From NCBI GenBank assembly GCA_050011195.1, contig JBEKJO010000006.1, positions 36,438 to 100,437 on the forward strand: 64,000 nucleotides of DNA, in the 5' to 3' direction. The stretch comes from PALSA-1440 sp050011195. GTDB taxonomy: Bacteria > Verrucomicrobiota > Verrucomicrobiia > Limisphaerales > UBA8199. The notes under the pieces are model-generated. The model was given only the letters and a program-made list of their open reading frames with translations. It was not told where the DNA came from and did not search any database. How positions within the stretch are numbered: the first letter of the stretch is position 1; each line of letters starts with the position of its first letter. The position numbers were made by a program, and so were the translations under genes. Shown here piece after piece: positions 44,941 to 54,048 of this stretch.

Positions 44941-45378
44941 ATGAAACTCATGCGATATATTAAATCCGCTTTATTGATAGCGGGACTCTTGCAATTAGCA
45001 TCCTGCTCGACACCGATGGCGCAGGCGCCGCGGTTCGGCGAGGAGGAAGCCGCCGACTTCATCGCCCGGTACTATTCCGACCAAACCAGCTACGCGCTGA
45101 AGCCGCTAACGATGGATGGGGCGTATCAATCAATCTGCGACCGGGCCCTGCTGCTGAAGCTGGCCGGGCAGCAGCCTCGGCGCGACCTGGCGGTCGTTGT
45201 GCTGATTCATTATGTGGACGCGGCGAGAGAGGAGTCCACCAAGCTGGCCTGGACGAACGACCTCAAGGGGCTGGGCTACCAGCGCATCGTTTTCCTGCGC
45301 GGCAGCAACAGCATGAAAGTTAACGGATTGCCCGTAGTGGAGTACTCTCAAGCTTCACCGGCACTTGCAGGGAAATAG
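44941..45378 (+). CDS. Small lipoprotein, paralogue of the one at 24.2 kb
   Basis: A 145-residue protein with a type II signal peptide (SALLIAGLLQLASC lipobox, C about 22). The mature part shares RYYSDQTSYALKP, RDLAVVVLIHY and GLGYQRIVFLRGSNSMKVNG with the product at 23851-24258. The spacing of all blocks is conserved, so the two genes come from one ancestor. No known catalytic motif is seen. The function is unknown; outer-membrane or periplasmic location is inferred from the lipobox. Confidence 0.75.
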   Translation: MKLMRYIKSALLIAGLLQLASCSTPMAQAPRFGEEEAADFIARYYSDQTSYALKPLTMDGAYQSICDRALLLKLAGQQPRRDLAVVVLIHYVDAAREESTKLAWTNDLKGLGYQRIVFLRGSNSMKVNGLPVVEYSQASPALAGK

Positions 45379-45670
45379 CAGGTCGGAGATTCCGTCCGCA
45401 GGGCCGCGCGTTGTGGCGAACCATTCGGCCCGTCTGCGGTGCATCCGGTTTGCCGGAAGTCCCGCGGCCCCGACCCGTAAAGCTCAAATGCCGGCAGCCA
45501 TCGCCGGCGGAGAAACTCGCGCGGGGTCGGTCTCGCGACCTGCCCCCAACCACCGATCACCCATCACCATTCCCGGCTCCCAATTCCTGCGCGTGACAAC
45601 CGCGTTAGGCCCTGCTACTTTGCGCCGGCACTTAGGCCGTCAATAATACCAACTTAACATTTTGAAAACT
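45379..45670. other. Leader region upstream of ilvD, no gene seen
   Basis: About 290 bases. It contains GC-rich inverted segments (for example GCCGGCAGCCATCGCCGGC near 45491) but no open frame of coding character, and no leader peptide rich in branched-chain amino acids or T-box that I could recognise. Confidence 0.35.
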
Positions 45671-47935
45671 ATGCGCTCTGACATCATCAAGAAAGGCTTT
45701 GAACGCGCGCCGCACCGCTCGCTGTTGCGGGCCACCGGCTCCATCGAATCCGAGGCGGATTGGGACAAGCCGTTTATCGCCATTTGCAACTCCTACACCG
45801 ATTGCATCCCGGGCCATGCCCACCTCAACGAGGTCGGCCTGCTGGTCAAACGTCTGGTCCGCGAGGCGGGCGGCGTTCCGTTCATCTTCAACACCATCGG
45901 GATCGATGACGGCATCGCCATGGGCCACGGCGGCATGAAGTATTCGCTGCCCTCCCGCGAGTTGATCGCCGACTGCGTCGAGTCGATGATGCGCGCCCAT
46001 TGCTTTGACGGCATGGTGTGCATCCCGAACTGCGACAAGATCGTGCCGGGGATGCTCATGGCCTCGATGCGCCTCAACGTCCCGACGGTCTTCGTGAGCG
46101 GCGGCCCGATGGCCGCCGGCGTCGCCCAACAGGCCCCCGAAGGCGACCTCCCGGCCCACCTCCGGCCCGCGGTGCAGAGCTCCGACCTCATCTCCGTGTT
46201 CAAAGGGGTGGGCGAGTTGCAGGCGGGCAAAATCTCCGCCGAGGACTTGCAGAAACTTGAACAGAGCGCCTGCCCCACCTGCGGCTCCTGTTCCGGCATG
46301 TTCACCGCCAATTCGATGAACTGTCTCTGCGAAGCCCTTGGCATGGCGCTGCCCGGCAACGGCACCATCCTGGCCGTCTCCAAGGAGCGGGAAGCGCTTT
46401 ACGAGCGCGCTGCCCGCGCCATCGTCAAACTGGTCCAGGCGGACCTCAAACCCCGCGACATCGCCACTCTCGAAGCGTTCGACAACGCCATCGTCCTCGA
46501 CGTGGCTATGGGCGGTTCGACCAATACCATCCTCCACACGCTGGCCATCGCGCGCGAGGCGGGCATTGCCTACGACATTAAGCGCATCGACGACATCTCG
46601 CGCCGCGTGCCCTGCCTCTGCAAAGTGTCGCCCTCCTCGAACTACCACGTTCAGGACGTGCATCGCGCCGGCGGCATCCACACCATTCTGGGCGAACTCA
46701 AGCGCATGGGCGCGCTCACTCCCACCTGCAAGACCGTCACCGGCAAGACCATCGGCGAGAACATTGACGAATGGGACGTGCGCTCGGAGAAATGCACCGC
46801 CTGGGCCAGGACCGCGCGCGTCGCCGGCTGCGCCGCGCTGGTGCTCGACCCGAGCGACAAGCTCGGCCCGGCCGCCCGCACCGCCAGCGGCAACCTGGCG
46901 CCCAAGCCTTTGCTGTTCTTCCCCGGCGACCCGCGCGGCATTACGCTCTGGCGCTTCGCCGCGGCGTTCAATGCGGGCGATGCCGCCGCCGCCGCCGCCT
47001 TGTTCACCGACGAGGCCGAGTTTCAGGTGGACGAAACCACCACCTGGAAAGGCCCGGCGGCCATTGAAGCCGGGCTCAAAGAGAAGCTCGCCGGTTTCAA
47101 GGGGCTTGTGCGCGCCGAGCTGGGGCACCTCAAACAAACGCCGTTGCTGGTGATGTGGCAATACGCCAAAGAGGGAGAAAAGAAGGTCTGCTGCCTGGTG
47201 CGCGTCGCCCGATTTCGCGGCTGGCAAATCCACAAGGCCCACCACGATTACCGGCCCGCGCAGCTTAAAGAGGCCCAACCCAGCGGCCTCATGCCCTACG
47301 ACTCGGCGTTCATGTTTGACGCCCGGGACTGCATCCGCACGAAGGACACCGCCTACACGCAGGACGGCGGCCTCGCCATCCTCTACGGCCAGCTCGCGCC
47401 GGAGGGTAGCGTGGTCAAGACCGCCGGCATCAGCGCCGAATTCAAGAAGAACTGCGGCCCCGGCTTCGTCTTTGAAGGGCCTTGTGTGATCTTTGAAAGC
47501 CAAGATGACGCCTGCGCCGGCATTCTCGGCGGCAAGGTCAAGGCCGGCGATGTGGTCGTTATCCGCAACGAAGGGCCGCGCGGCGGGCCGGGCATGCAGG
47601 AAATGCTCTCGCCCACCAGCTACATCGTCGGCATGGGCCTGGGGGACAAGGTCGCCCTGGTCACCGATGGCCGTTTCAGCGGCGGCACGACGGGAGCCTG
47701 CATCGGCCACGTCTCGCCCGAGGCGGAAGAAGGCGGTCCCATCGGCCTGCTCCGCGACGGCGACCGAGTGCGCATTGATTTCCCAAACCGCCGCATCGAC
47801 ATTGTGGTGCCCGAAGCCGATCTGGCCGCGCGCAAGCAGTCCTGGCAGCCCGTGAAACGCGAGCTGTCCGGCTGGCTGGCGCGTTATCAGAAACAGGTCA
47901 GCAACGCCAGCCAGGGCGGGATTCTAGCCGGATAG
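45671..47935 (+). CDS. ilvD: Dihydroxy-acid dehydratase with an inserted NTF2/SnoaL-like domain
   Basis: A 754-residue protein; usual length is about 560-620. IlvD makes 2-keto acids from dihydroxy acids in valine, leucine and isoleucine synthesis. Family segments are intact: MRSDIIKKGFERAPHRSLL, FNTIGIDDGIAMGHGGM, NCDKIVPGMLMAS, CPTCGSCSGMFTANSMN (Fe-S Cys), VAMGGSTNT and, after the insert, QDGGLAILYG, GPRGGPGMQEML, DGRFSGGTTGACIGHVSPEA. The extra part lies at about residues 370-557. Its core (about 425-530, 46.94-47.26 kb) reads as an NTF2-like alpha+beta domain: LWRFAAAFNAGDAAAAAALF, WKGPAAIEAGLKEKL, VCCLVRVARFRGWQI. It interrupts the linker that is about 60 residues long in E. coli IlvD. 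The frame is continuous. An in-frame TTG at 45662 is an alternative start. Confidence 0.92.
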   Translation: MRSDIIKKGFERAPHRSLLRATGSIESEADWDKPFIAICNSYTDCIPGHAHLNEVGLLVKRLVREAGGVPFIFNTIGIDDGIAMGHGGMKYSLPSRELIADCVESMMRAHCFDGMVCIPNCDKIVPGMLMASMRLNVPTVFVSGGPMAAGVAQQAPEGDLPAHLRPAVQSSDLISVFKGVGELQAGKISAEDLQKLEQSACPTCGSCSGMFTANSMNCLCEALGMALPGNGTILAVSKEREALYERAARAIVKLVQADLKPRDIATLEAFDNAIVLDVAMGGSTNTILHTLAIAREAGIAYDIKRIDDISRRVPCLCKVSPSSNYHVQDVHRAGGIHTILGELKRMGALTPTCKTVTGKTIGENIDEWDVRSEKCTAWARTARVAGCAALVLDPSDKLGPAARTASGNLAPKPLLFFPGDPRGITLWRFAAAFNAGDAAAAAALFTDEAEFQVDETTTWKGPAAIEAGLKEKLAGFKGLVRAELGHLKQTPLLVMWQYAKEGEKKVCCLVRVARFRGWQIHKAHHDYRPAQLKEAQPSGLMPYDSAFMFDARDCIRTKDTAYTQDGGLAILYGQLAPEGSVVKTAGISAEFKKNCGPGFVFEGPCVIFESQDDACAGILGGKVKAGDVVVIRNEGPRGGPGMQEMLSPTSYIVGMGLGDKVALVTDGRFSGGTTGACIGHVSPEAEEGGPIGLLRDGDRVRIDFPNRRIDIVVPEADLAARKQSWQPVKRELSGWLARYQKQVSNASQGGILAG

Positions 47936-47950
47936 GGCGCTTCCAAGGCC

Positions 47951-48056
47951 GATTCAAGAGTTGACGAACTGGTAGCCGCCGACGGCAGTCGGCGCACTTT
48001 GCCGCCGCAGGGCAGGTCAGCGCCGACTGCCGTCGGCGGCTACGGATTCTTGAATC
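47951..48056. terminator. Nested perfect palindrome between convergent ilvD and asmA-like genes
   Basis: Two 24-base arms (47972-47995 and 48020-48043, GTAGCCGCCGACGGCAGTCG plus GCGC and its exact complement) are enclosed by a second inverted pair, GATTCAAGA (47951) and TCTTGAATC (about 48048-48056). The position between two converging genes fits a bidirectional terminator, and the form fits a REP/BIME-like mobile palindrome. Confidence 0.75.
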
Positions 48057-48080
48057 CGTCTTGGGGCGCTTCGTAGTGCC

Positions 48081-51000
48081 TTATTTCTTCTTCGGGCCGA
48101 AGAGACCGTCGAGCAGATTGTTTGCCGGCGATGGGTTGGTGGCGGGCGCATTGGTGGCAGCGGACGCGTTGTTGCCCAAGAGACCGCCGACGCCTTGCAA
48201 AAGTCCGCCGGCCTGGCCGCCTTTGCCGCCCACCCCTTGCAGAACGGCGCTGAGCAGGGCGGCTTTATTAACATCCGCTTTGGAGTTGCCAAGGGTGCCC
48301 GTCATAGTCAGGAAGTCGGGCAGTTGGGCATAGGTTGCGCTGGCGGGGGTATTGCCCGCCATATTGATGCGTTGCGCGACCGACCGTTCGAGGGAAACCG
48401 AAACAGGGATTTGGAGGAGCGAGTTGGTCAACACCTCGGCCAAGGTGATAGTGCCCTTCGCCCGGGCTTCAAAGGTTGGGCTTTGCACCACCGCGTTCTG
48501 CAGATCCACGCGACCGGACCCCGCGGTGCCGCGCAGGCTGATCGAATTGATCGGGGACTTCTTCAGGTCGGCCGTTCCTCCGCCGCTGCCGCTGGCGCTG
48601 CTGCCGCCCAGGCCGAGCAACGACGTTGCCGCGCTCGCGGGGTTCTTTGCCAGATCGGGGATGGCCGTGATCGTCTTGACCAGGGTCTTGAGCAGGCGAG
48701 TGGAGGCGGTGTTCCCCTGGATGTTATCAACCGAGAGATTGAGATTGGTGGAGGTCATGTCGAACTGGCCGCTCAGATTCTTCTGGAGGCTGGCCCCGGT
48801 TGTGCCTGCGCCGGCCAACTTTGCCTGGGCGGTCAGTGTGCCGCTCAGCATTCCTTTGCGGTCCGGCTGGAACGAGTTCACCAGCGGCGCCAGCGGAATG
48901 GCTTGGGCGCTCAGAGACACATCGTATTTGAAGCCCGGCACGCCCAGGTCCAGATCCACCGTAGTATTCACGGGCGCGCCATTCAGCGTCAGCTTGAATG
49001 GATTCAACACCATGTGGCCGCCGTCAATCTTCGCCGTCGCCTGCCAATCGGCGATCTCTACTTCGCGCAAATAGAACCGCCGGATGGCCGCTTCGACCGT
49101 GAAGTTGTGGAACGGCAGTTTGATTGCTTCGGGTTCCTTGTTGGCATCGGCTGGCGCAGTTGTGGGCGCGGGCGCGGTGGCCGTGGCAGGGGCGGTCCCA
49201 CCTCCTGCCCCGGAAGCTTTCTTCCCTCCCATAAACAAGTCGTAGAAGCTCGTCACATCCAGCGAGTCTGCCACCAGCTTGAGGTTCCCCTGGATGGCGT
49301 TGGTCTGCGACATATCCACCTGACCGCTTAACTGCAGTTGATTGGTCGCGCGCGCCGTCGGCGTCAGCGTAATCTGGAACTGCCGCACGTCGGCCACTTG
49401 CTGCGGCGTCATGGCCACGTCGAAGTCCGCCGCCGCGCCCAAACCGCGGACCTCGTTCGTGCCAAACCGCCCGGTGAAATCCGCCAGCGTCAGATTGCCG
49501 GCGACGGTTTGTGCCTTCTGCTTTTGCGTGAGGTGCGCTTTCAAATCGACCGTGCCGGAGGAGACGCTCATGTCCGGTTGCGGCAGAGCCTGGAGCAGTG
49601 GCGCCAGCGCCGCCTGGACCGCGACCTGCATGTCCGCCGTGTCGCTTGCCTTGTCGTAGAGGCCCGAGGCGGATACCGCCATCAAAGTCTCATTCTGCCG
49701 CGCGACTTCCAGCTTGCAACTGGTCAGGTTAAACTGGTTCATGCCCGCCGCCTTGCCGCTCGCCTGCAACGTGATGGTCGCGTCGGAGATTTGATTACTG
49801 CCGGCGTTCACGGTCAGATGGTCAATCCGGGAGTCGAAGTCAAACGTCACTTTCTGGCCGCCTTGCTGCGACAGCACTTTCATTTTCGCGTTCACGATTC
49901 CTGCTGGCGCGGCGTCGCCCACAAAGGGCTTCCAGTCCGCGAGGTTCAGGCTCGAGACGGTGAACGTCAGCGCCGAGTCGCCGACCGCATTACTGACATT
50001 GCCCCACGAGATTTGCATGGGACTGGTCAGCTCGGCCTTGAGCAGGGCGTTGCCGTTTTGCGTGCCGGTCACCGTCAGGCGGCGCAGGGTGGCCAGGCTT
50101 TGCCCGCGGTCAACCGTGACGCTGTACTCCTTCCGCAGGTCCAGCCGGGGCGTGGTCTGATTCATCCGGGTCAACTGGAAACCGTTCATGTCCAACTGTC
50201 CGCTGGCGGTAATCACCGAACCGCCCTTGGCCAGTTCGACTTCGTTAGTCGAGCTGATCGTGGTGCCGGCGAAGTCCATGCCGCTCTTCGCGCCCGCCAA
50301 GTTCAGCAGCCGCTGGTCGATGCCGGTGAGTTGGATGCTCAGGCGGCCCTCGGTCTGCTCCATGTCAAATGGCCCGCTCACCCGCAGTTCGCCCAGGCGC
50401 GTGTCACCCTTTTGGAAACGCAGCACCACTCCCTTAACGTCCGTCGGTGTAATTTCCACCTCCAGCTCGGAGCCTAGCGCCGCCAAACCCGCCAAACCGC
50501 CCTCGGCGCGGGTGACGTCCAGGCGCGTGCTGCCTTTGATCGCGCCGGGCTTCGAATCCGCCGTCAGGGCAACGGTATAGCTACCGGCCAGCCTGGCTTG
50601 CAACACTCCGTTGGTGTTCTCGACGCGAATATCGGCATTCAGCGCCAACTTGCCCGTCTGTCCGTTCTTCAAATCGTCCAGCGTGACGTTGACGTGCGAA
50701 AGCTCCATGACATCGCGAGCGCCATTCGCGTAATTCTTCACCCGGCGGATGGTGGCATCCGTCAGGGCGAACTTTTTCAAGTCAATTTGCGGCGGCTTGG
50801 CGCCGGGCGGTTTGACCGGCTGCTCGGGCTTCTTCTCCGCCGGCTTCGCCTGCAGCGCCTTCAGGATGGGGTCCAGGTTGCTGCTCCCGTCCGCATTCTC
50901 AACCAGCGTGACGGTCGGGGAAGAAAGGCCGACCTCATCCACGTGGATGTTGCCGCCGATAATATCCATCAGGCTGTAGCGCAGGCGCACCTCGGCGGCG

Positions 51001-51272
51001 GTGACCAACGGCTCCGCCCCCGTCGTTTGCACCTTCAGATTGTGCAGGACCACCTGTTTGAACGGGCTGATCGACGCGTCGCTCACTGTCACTTCCGCAT
51101 TGATCGCCTTGCTGACGCGTGGCAGAATTACGCCCTTGAAAAAGGCCCCGCTTGTCGCCACGAAATACACGACGACGAGCAGCACAATGAGAATCCCGAA
51201 AACCCAGGCTATCGCCCGGAGCCAGCCACGCCGCTTCCTGGGCGCCGGTGAACTAACGGTTGTATCAGTCAT
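48081..51272 (-). CDS. AsmA-like / DUF748-type envelope protein
   Basis: A 1063-residue protein from ATG 51272. One membrane helix at about 19-42 (cytosolic, Arg-rich start PRKRRGW) leads into a very long periplasmic region of beta-strand repeats (for example SDASISPFKQVVLHNLKV, DATIRRVKNYANG). The C-terminal third has GSGRVDLQNAVVQSPTFEARAKG and LPDFLTMTGTLGNSK, typical of the AsmA C-terminal domain. A Thr/Ala/Pro linker (about 690-725) and a Gly/Ser stretch separate modules. AsmA-like proteins of this size are now thought to form hydrophobic grooves that move phospholipids between membranes. The divergent neighbour is the phosphatidylserine decarboxylase gene, in keeping with lipid homeostasis. 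Confidence 0.8.
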   Translation of the reverse strand: MTDTTVSSPAPRKRRGWLRAIAWVFGILIVLLVVVYFVATSGAFFKGVILPRVSKAINAEVTVSDASISPFKQVVLHNLKVQTTGAEPLVTAAEVRLRYSLMDIIGGNIHVDEVGLSSPTVTLVENADGSSNLDPILKALQAKPAEKKPEQPVKPPGAKPPQIDLKKFALTDATIRRVKNYANGARDVMELSHVNVTLDDLKNGQTGKLALNADIRVENTNGVLQARLAGSYTVALTADSKPGAIKGSTRLDVTRAEGGLAGLAALGSELEVEITPTDVKGVVLRFQKGDTRLGELRVSGPFDMEQTEGRLSIQLTGIDQRLLNLAGAKSGMDFAGTTISSTNEVELAKGGSVITASGQLDMNGFQLTRMNQTTPRLDLRKEYSVTVDRGQSLATLRRLTVTGTQNGNALLKAELTSPMQISWGNVSNAVGDSALTFTVSSLNLADWKPFVGDAAPAGIVNAKMKVLSQQGGQKVTFDFDSRIDHLTVNAGSNQISDATITLQASGKAAGMNQFNLTSCKLEVARQNETLMAVSASGLYDKASDTADMQVAVQAALAPLLQALPQPDMSVSSGTVDLKAHLTQKQKAQTVAGNLTLADFTGRFGTNEVRGLGAAADFDVAMTPQQVADVRQFQITLTPTARATNQLQLSGQVDMSQTNAIQGNLKLVADSLDVTSFYDLFMGGKKASGAGGGTAPATATAPAPTTAPADANKEPEAIKLPFHNFTVEAAIRRFYLREVEIADWQATAKIDGGHMVLNPFKLTLNGAPVNTTVDLDLGVPGFKYDVSLSAQAIPLAPLVNSFQPDRKGMLSGTLTAQAKLAGAGTTGASLQKNLSGQFDMTSTNLNLSVDNIQGNTASTRLLKTLVKTITAIPDLAKNPASAATSLLGLGGSSASGSGGGTADLKKSPINSISLRGTAGSGRVDLQNAVVQSPTFEARAKGTITLAEVLTNSLLQIPVSVSLERSVAQRINMAGNTPASATYAQLPDFLTMTGTLGNSKADVNKAALLSAVLQGVGGKGGQAGGLLQGVGGLLGNNASAATNAPATNPSPANNLLDGLFGPKKK

Positions 51273-51552
51273 AAACAACAATCCTTTGCGAAATACGTTG
51301 AGCAGTTCACGAGAAATGCTGGATCCTCCCAGCCTCGCCCACCTGCCTCTTGGCAGCGATATGCCATGGAATTAGACCTTGTTACGGAGCCGCCGTTCAA
51401 CCATCGAGCGACGCTGCCCGAGCCGCCCGTATTCCGGCGCAGTCACTCTGACGCATGGCTATAAAAAAGGCAAGGTGATTCCCTGTTGCGGCCCCATGTC
51501 CCGGCAACTTTGGCCTTTGCCGCGCGCCCTTTAGACCTTACCCTCGGGCCGC

Positions 51553-52251
51553 ATGAAACACTCGGGCAAGGCCAGAAAGGCGGCCTTCAAGCTGATGCTG
51601 ATTTCGCTGATCGTGCTGGTCGTGGTCGGGGCGCTCGGCTTTGTTACCGCGGCAGTGACCGCCATTATCGCGACGGTGGCCGTGGCGATTACCCCGGTGC
51701 TGATCGTGGCCTGGGTCCTGTTCGCGTTATTCACGCTCTACTTTTTCCGCGACCCGAGGGCGCGGGTGCCGGCGGGCGCCAATCTCGTGGTGGCTCCGGC
51801 GCATGGCAAAGTGGATGTGATCGGGACGGCGACGGAGCCCGAGTTCATGGGCGGAGAGTGCCAGCGGGTTTCCATCTTTCTCTCGGTCATCGACGTGCAC
51901 GTGCAGAACGCGCCGGTCAGCGGGAAGGTCGCCTGGCTCAAATACACCACTGGCCAGTTTCTCAACGCGCTGAAGGCCGAATCGGCAGTTTACAACGAGA
52001 ACGTCCTGCTCGGCTTCGAGGCGAGCGAGCTGCGCGGGCAGAAGGTCGGCGTGCGGCTGATCGCCGGGGTGATTGCGCGGCGGATCGTGCCCTTTGTCCA
52101 GCAGGGCGACGAGGTCGCCCGCGGCGACCGCATCAGCCTGATCCAGTTCGGCTCGCGGGCCGACGTGTATCTGCCGCGGGGCGCCAAAATCAAAGTGAAG
52201 GTGGACGACCACGTCGTCGGGGGCGAAACCGTGCTGGCGGTGTTTGAGTGA
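51553..52251 (+). CDS. psd: Phosphatidylserine decarboxylase (short type)
   Basis: A 232-residue protein with two close membrane segments (about 12-60) and a soluble catalytic part. Conserved elements are RDPRARVP, VVAPAHGKVDVI, the His region SVIDVHVQNAPVSG, NENVLL, and the self-cleavage site LIQFGSRADVYLP, where Ser of GS becomes the pyruvoyl cofactor. This is the short form also found in archaea and many bacteria. It removes CO2 from phosphatidylserine to give phosphatidylethanolamine at the inner membrane. pssA follows 12 bases later, so substrate supply and use are encoded together. Confidence 0.93.
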   Translation: MKHSGKARKAAFKLMLISLIVLVVVGALGFVTAAVTAIIATVAVAITPVLIVAWVLFALFTLYFFRDPRARVPAGANLVVAPAHGKVDVIGTATEPEFMGGECQRVSIFLSVIDVHVQNAPVSGKVAWLKYTTGQFLNALKAESAVYNENVLLGFEASELRGQKVGVRLIAGVIARRIVPFVQQGDEVARGDRISLIQFGSRADVYLPRGAKIKVKVDDHVVGGETVLAVFE

Positions 52252-52263
52252 TTTTGATTTAGC

Positions 52264-53142
52264 ATGAGCAACCCGGTTATGGAAACGCCATCCCCCAATC
52301 CCCCAGTCAACGGCACGGGCGAGCCGAAGCTGAAGATTTATTTCCTGCCGAACCTGCTGACGGCGGCCAACCTGTTCTGCGGGTTCGTGGCGCTGACCAA
52401 GATCGTCGAAGCCGATATTTCAGGCGGCGATTACGAGCAGATCAAAGTGGCGCTGGGGTTCATTCTGCTGGCGTGCATCTTTGACCTGTTTGACGGCCGC
52501 GTGGCGCGTATGGGCGGGGTGGAAAGCCCGTTTGGGCGCGAGTTCGATTCGCTGGCCGATTTGATATCGTTCGGGGCGGCCCCGGCCTTTCTGGTGCATC
52601 GGGTGGTGCTGAAGGATGTCCTTCCGCGGCACCCGGAGTTCGGCTGGTTTATCGCGTCGGTTTATCTGCTCTGCGGCGCGTTCCGCCTGGCGCGGTTCAA
52701 TTGTCTGACGGCGCTGCGCGCAGAGCACTCGAAGGAGTTTCTGGGCTTTCCGATTCCCTCGGCGGCAGGATTGGTCGCCTCGCTGACGCTGTTCATGATC
52801 TGGTGGGACGAGAAGGACTTCGCCACCGGCAACTGGCGGTACGGTCTGCCGGTCCTCCTGCTGTTCCTGTCGTGGATGATGGTGAGCAACGTGAAGTACC
52901 CGAGCTTCAAGACGCTGGATTTGCGGGCGACCCGGACCTTTACGAAGACACTGGTGGCCATCCTGTTCCTGGGCAGCATCCTGATTTTCCGGGAGAAAAT
53001 CCTGGTGTTCGTGCTGCCGGCGTTTTTCACGGCCTATCTGGTTTATGGGTTCATTCGGCCGCGGATTTCACGCCAGATGCGGCACGAGATTGAAGAGGAG
53101 GAAGAGGAAGAGGAGGAAGGGGGGCCAGCGGCGCCCGGTTGA
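52264..53142 (+). CDS. pssA: CDP-diacylglycerol-serine O-phosphatidyltransferase
   Basis: A 292-residue membrane protein with about eight helices. The CDP-alcohol phosphatidyltransferase motif is complete: DLFDGRVARMGG then ESPFGREFDSLAD, i.e. DX2DGX2ARX8GX3DX3D. It makes phosphatidylserine from CDP-diacylglycerol and serine, the substrate of the upstream Psd. The first 25 residues are a Pro/Asn-rich cytosolic extension. The C-terminus ends in a run of nine acidic residues after RHEI (EEEEEEEEE), which is unusual and could bind cations or basic partners. It starts 12 bases after psd and ends 6 bases before the LysE gene. Confidence 0.93.
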   Translation: MSNPVMETPSPNPPVNGTGEPKLKIYFLPNLLTAANLFCGFVALTKIVEADISGGDYEQIKVALGFILLACIFDLFDGRVARMGGVESPFGREFDSLADLISFGAAPAFLVHRVVLKDVLPRHPEFGWFIASVYLLCGAFRLARFNCLTALRAEHSKEFLGFPIPSAAGLVASLTLFMIWWDEKDFATGNWRYGLPVLLLFLSWMMVSNVKYPSFKTLDLRATRTFTKTLVAILFLGSILIFREKILVFVLPAFFTAYLVYGFIRPRISRQMRHEIEEEEEEEEEGGPAAPG

Positions 53143-53148
53143 CCGCAG

Positions 53149-53838
53149 ATGCCCGAGCTGCCGCCTATTCTGGTTGCCGGCATCACAGGCCTGATCAGCG
53201 GTCTGTTGCTCTCGATGCCGGTGGGGCCGATCAACCTGACGATCCTGAACGAGGGGACGCGGCGCGGATTCAAGTGGGCGGCGCTGATCGGCCTGGGCGC
53301 GACGACCATGGAGGTCATCTACTGCTTCATCGCTTTCACTGGCTTTGCCTCTTTCTTCACCCAGGGCTACGTCAAGGCGGCGATGGAGTTGTTCAGCTTC
53401 GTTTTCATGTTGTTCATCGGGGTAAAGTTCCTGCTCGCCAAGTCGGTGCAGGGGCCAGCGCTGCGCCTGGGCGCGGCGGCGGACCGGATCGAGGTGCGGC
53501 TCGAAAAACGGCTGCATCCGCATTCCGCGTTCATGACGGGGCTGGTGCGGGTGATGGGCAATGTCGGGGTGCTGGTGTTCTGGATCATTCTGGCGGCCAA
53601 CTTCATCTCGCGCGAATGGGTCACGCCGGATTGGCCGGGCAAGCTTGCCTGTGTGGCGGGCGTCGCGGCGGGCACGAGCGCATGGTTTACCGGGCTGAGC
53701 TGGGTGGTGTCGCTCGGCCATGGCAAACTCGGCGAGAAGACGCTGCTGCGGATGGAACACTACTCCGGCGCGGGCCTGCTGATCCTGGCGCTAATTCACG
53801 GCGGAACCATCATCTGGCAGATGCACAATCAGCACTGA
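53149..53838 (+). CDS. LysE/RhtB-family exporter
   Basis: A 229-residue protein with about six membrane segments. The family signature GLLLSMPVGPINLTILNEGTRRG (about 18-40), with the conserved Pro-Gly-Pro region, is followed by GATTMEVIYC and a membrane-buried FMLFIGVKFLLA. A polar cytosolic loop (about 100-128) precedes the last three helices. Members export amino acids or related small molecules. It is the third gene of the psd-pssA unit (6-base gap), so a lipid-related substrate is conceivable, but nothing in the sequence shows it. Confidence 0.78.
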   Translation: MPELPPILVAGITGLISGLLLSMPVGPINLTILNEGTRRGFKWAALIGLGATTMEVIYCFIAFTGFASFFTQGYVKAAMELFSFVFMLFIGVKFLLAKSVQGPALRLGAAADRIEVRLEKRLHPHSAFMTGLVRVMGNVGVLVFWIILAANFISREWVTPDWPGKLACVAGVAAGTSAWFTGLSWVVSLGHGKLGEKTLLRMEHYSGAGLLILALIHGGTIIWQMHNQH

Positions 53839-53898
53839 CGATTTGCGATTTACGAGGGTGGCTCCGGTTGAATGCGGGAGCGACATCAGGCGTCTATA

Positions 53899-54048
53899 AT
53901 ACCATTTCACTGAAACAATCGGTATGTTCCCATCCCCCGGCCTGCGACCACCCTCTCCCCTTCCCAAGGGGAGGGGTCCGTCTATGCCTGGCGGTTCAGG
54001 GGCGGGGGCTTCCACTCATTCCTACCGAGTTCCATTGCGAAGTGGTAT
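53899..54048. repeat. Inverted-end repeat element, copy B
   Basis: 150 bases with terminal inverted repeats ATACCATTTC and GAAGTGGTAT (9 of 10 complementary). The interior carries CCCTCTCCCCTTCCC...GGGGAGGGG and the block TTCAGGGGCGGGGGCTTCCA shared with copy C. It has no coding capacity, so it is MITE- or REP-like. It lies 60 bases after the LysE gene. Confidence 0.85.

Noticed and set aside
45632..47710. A 692-codon open frame on the minus strand opposite ilvD
   Set aside because: Antisense artefact: the plus strand encodes all conserved IlvD motifs, and the antisense product is His/Ala/Gly/Asp-biased without recognisable structure.
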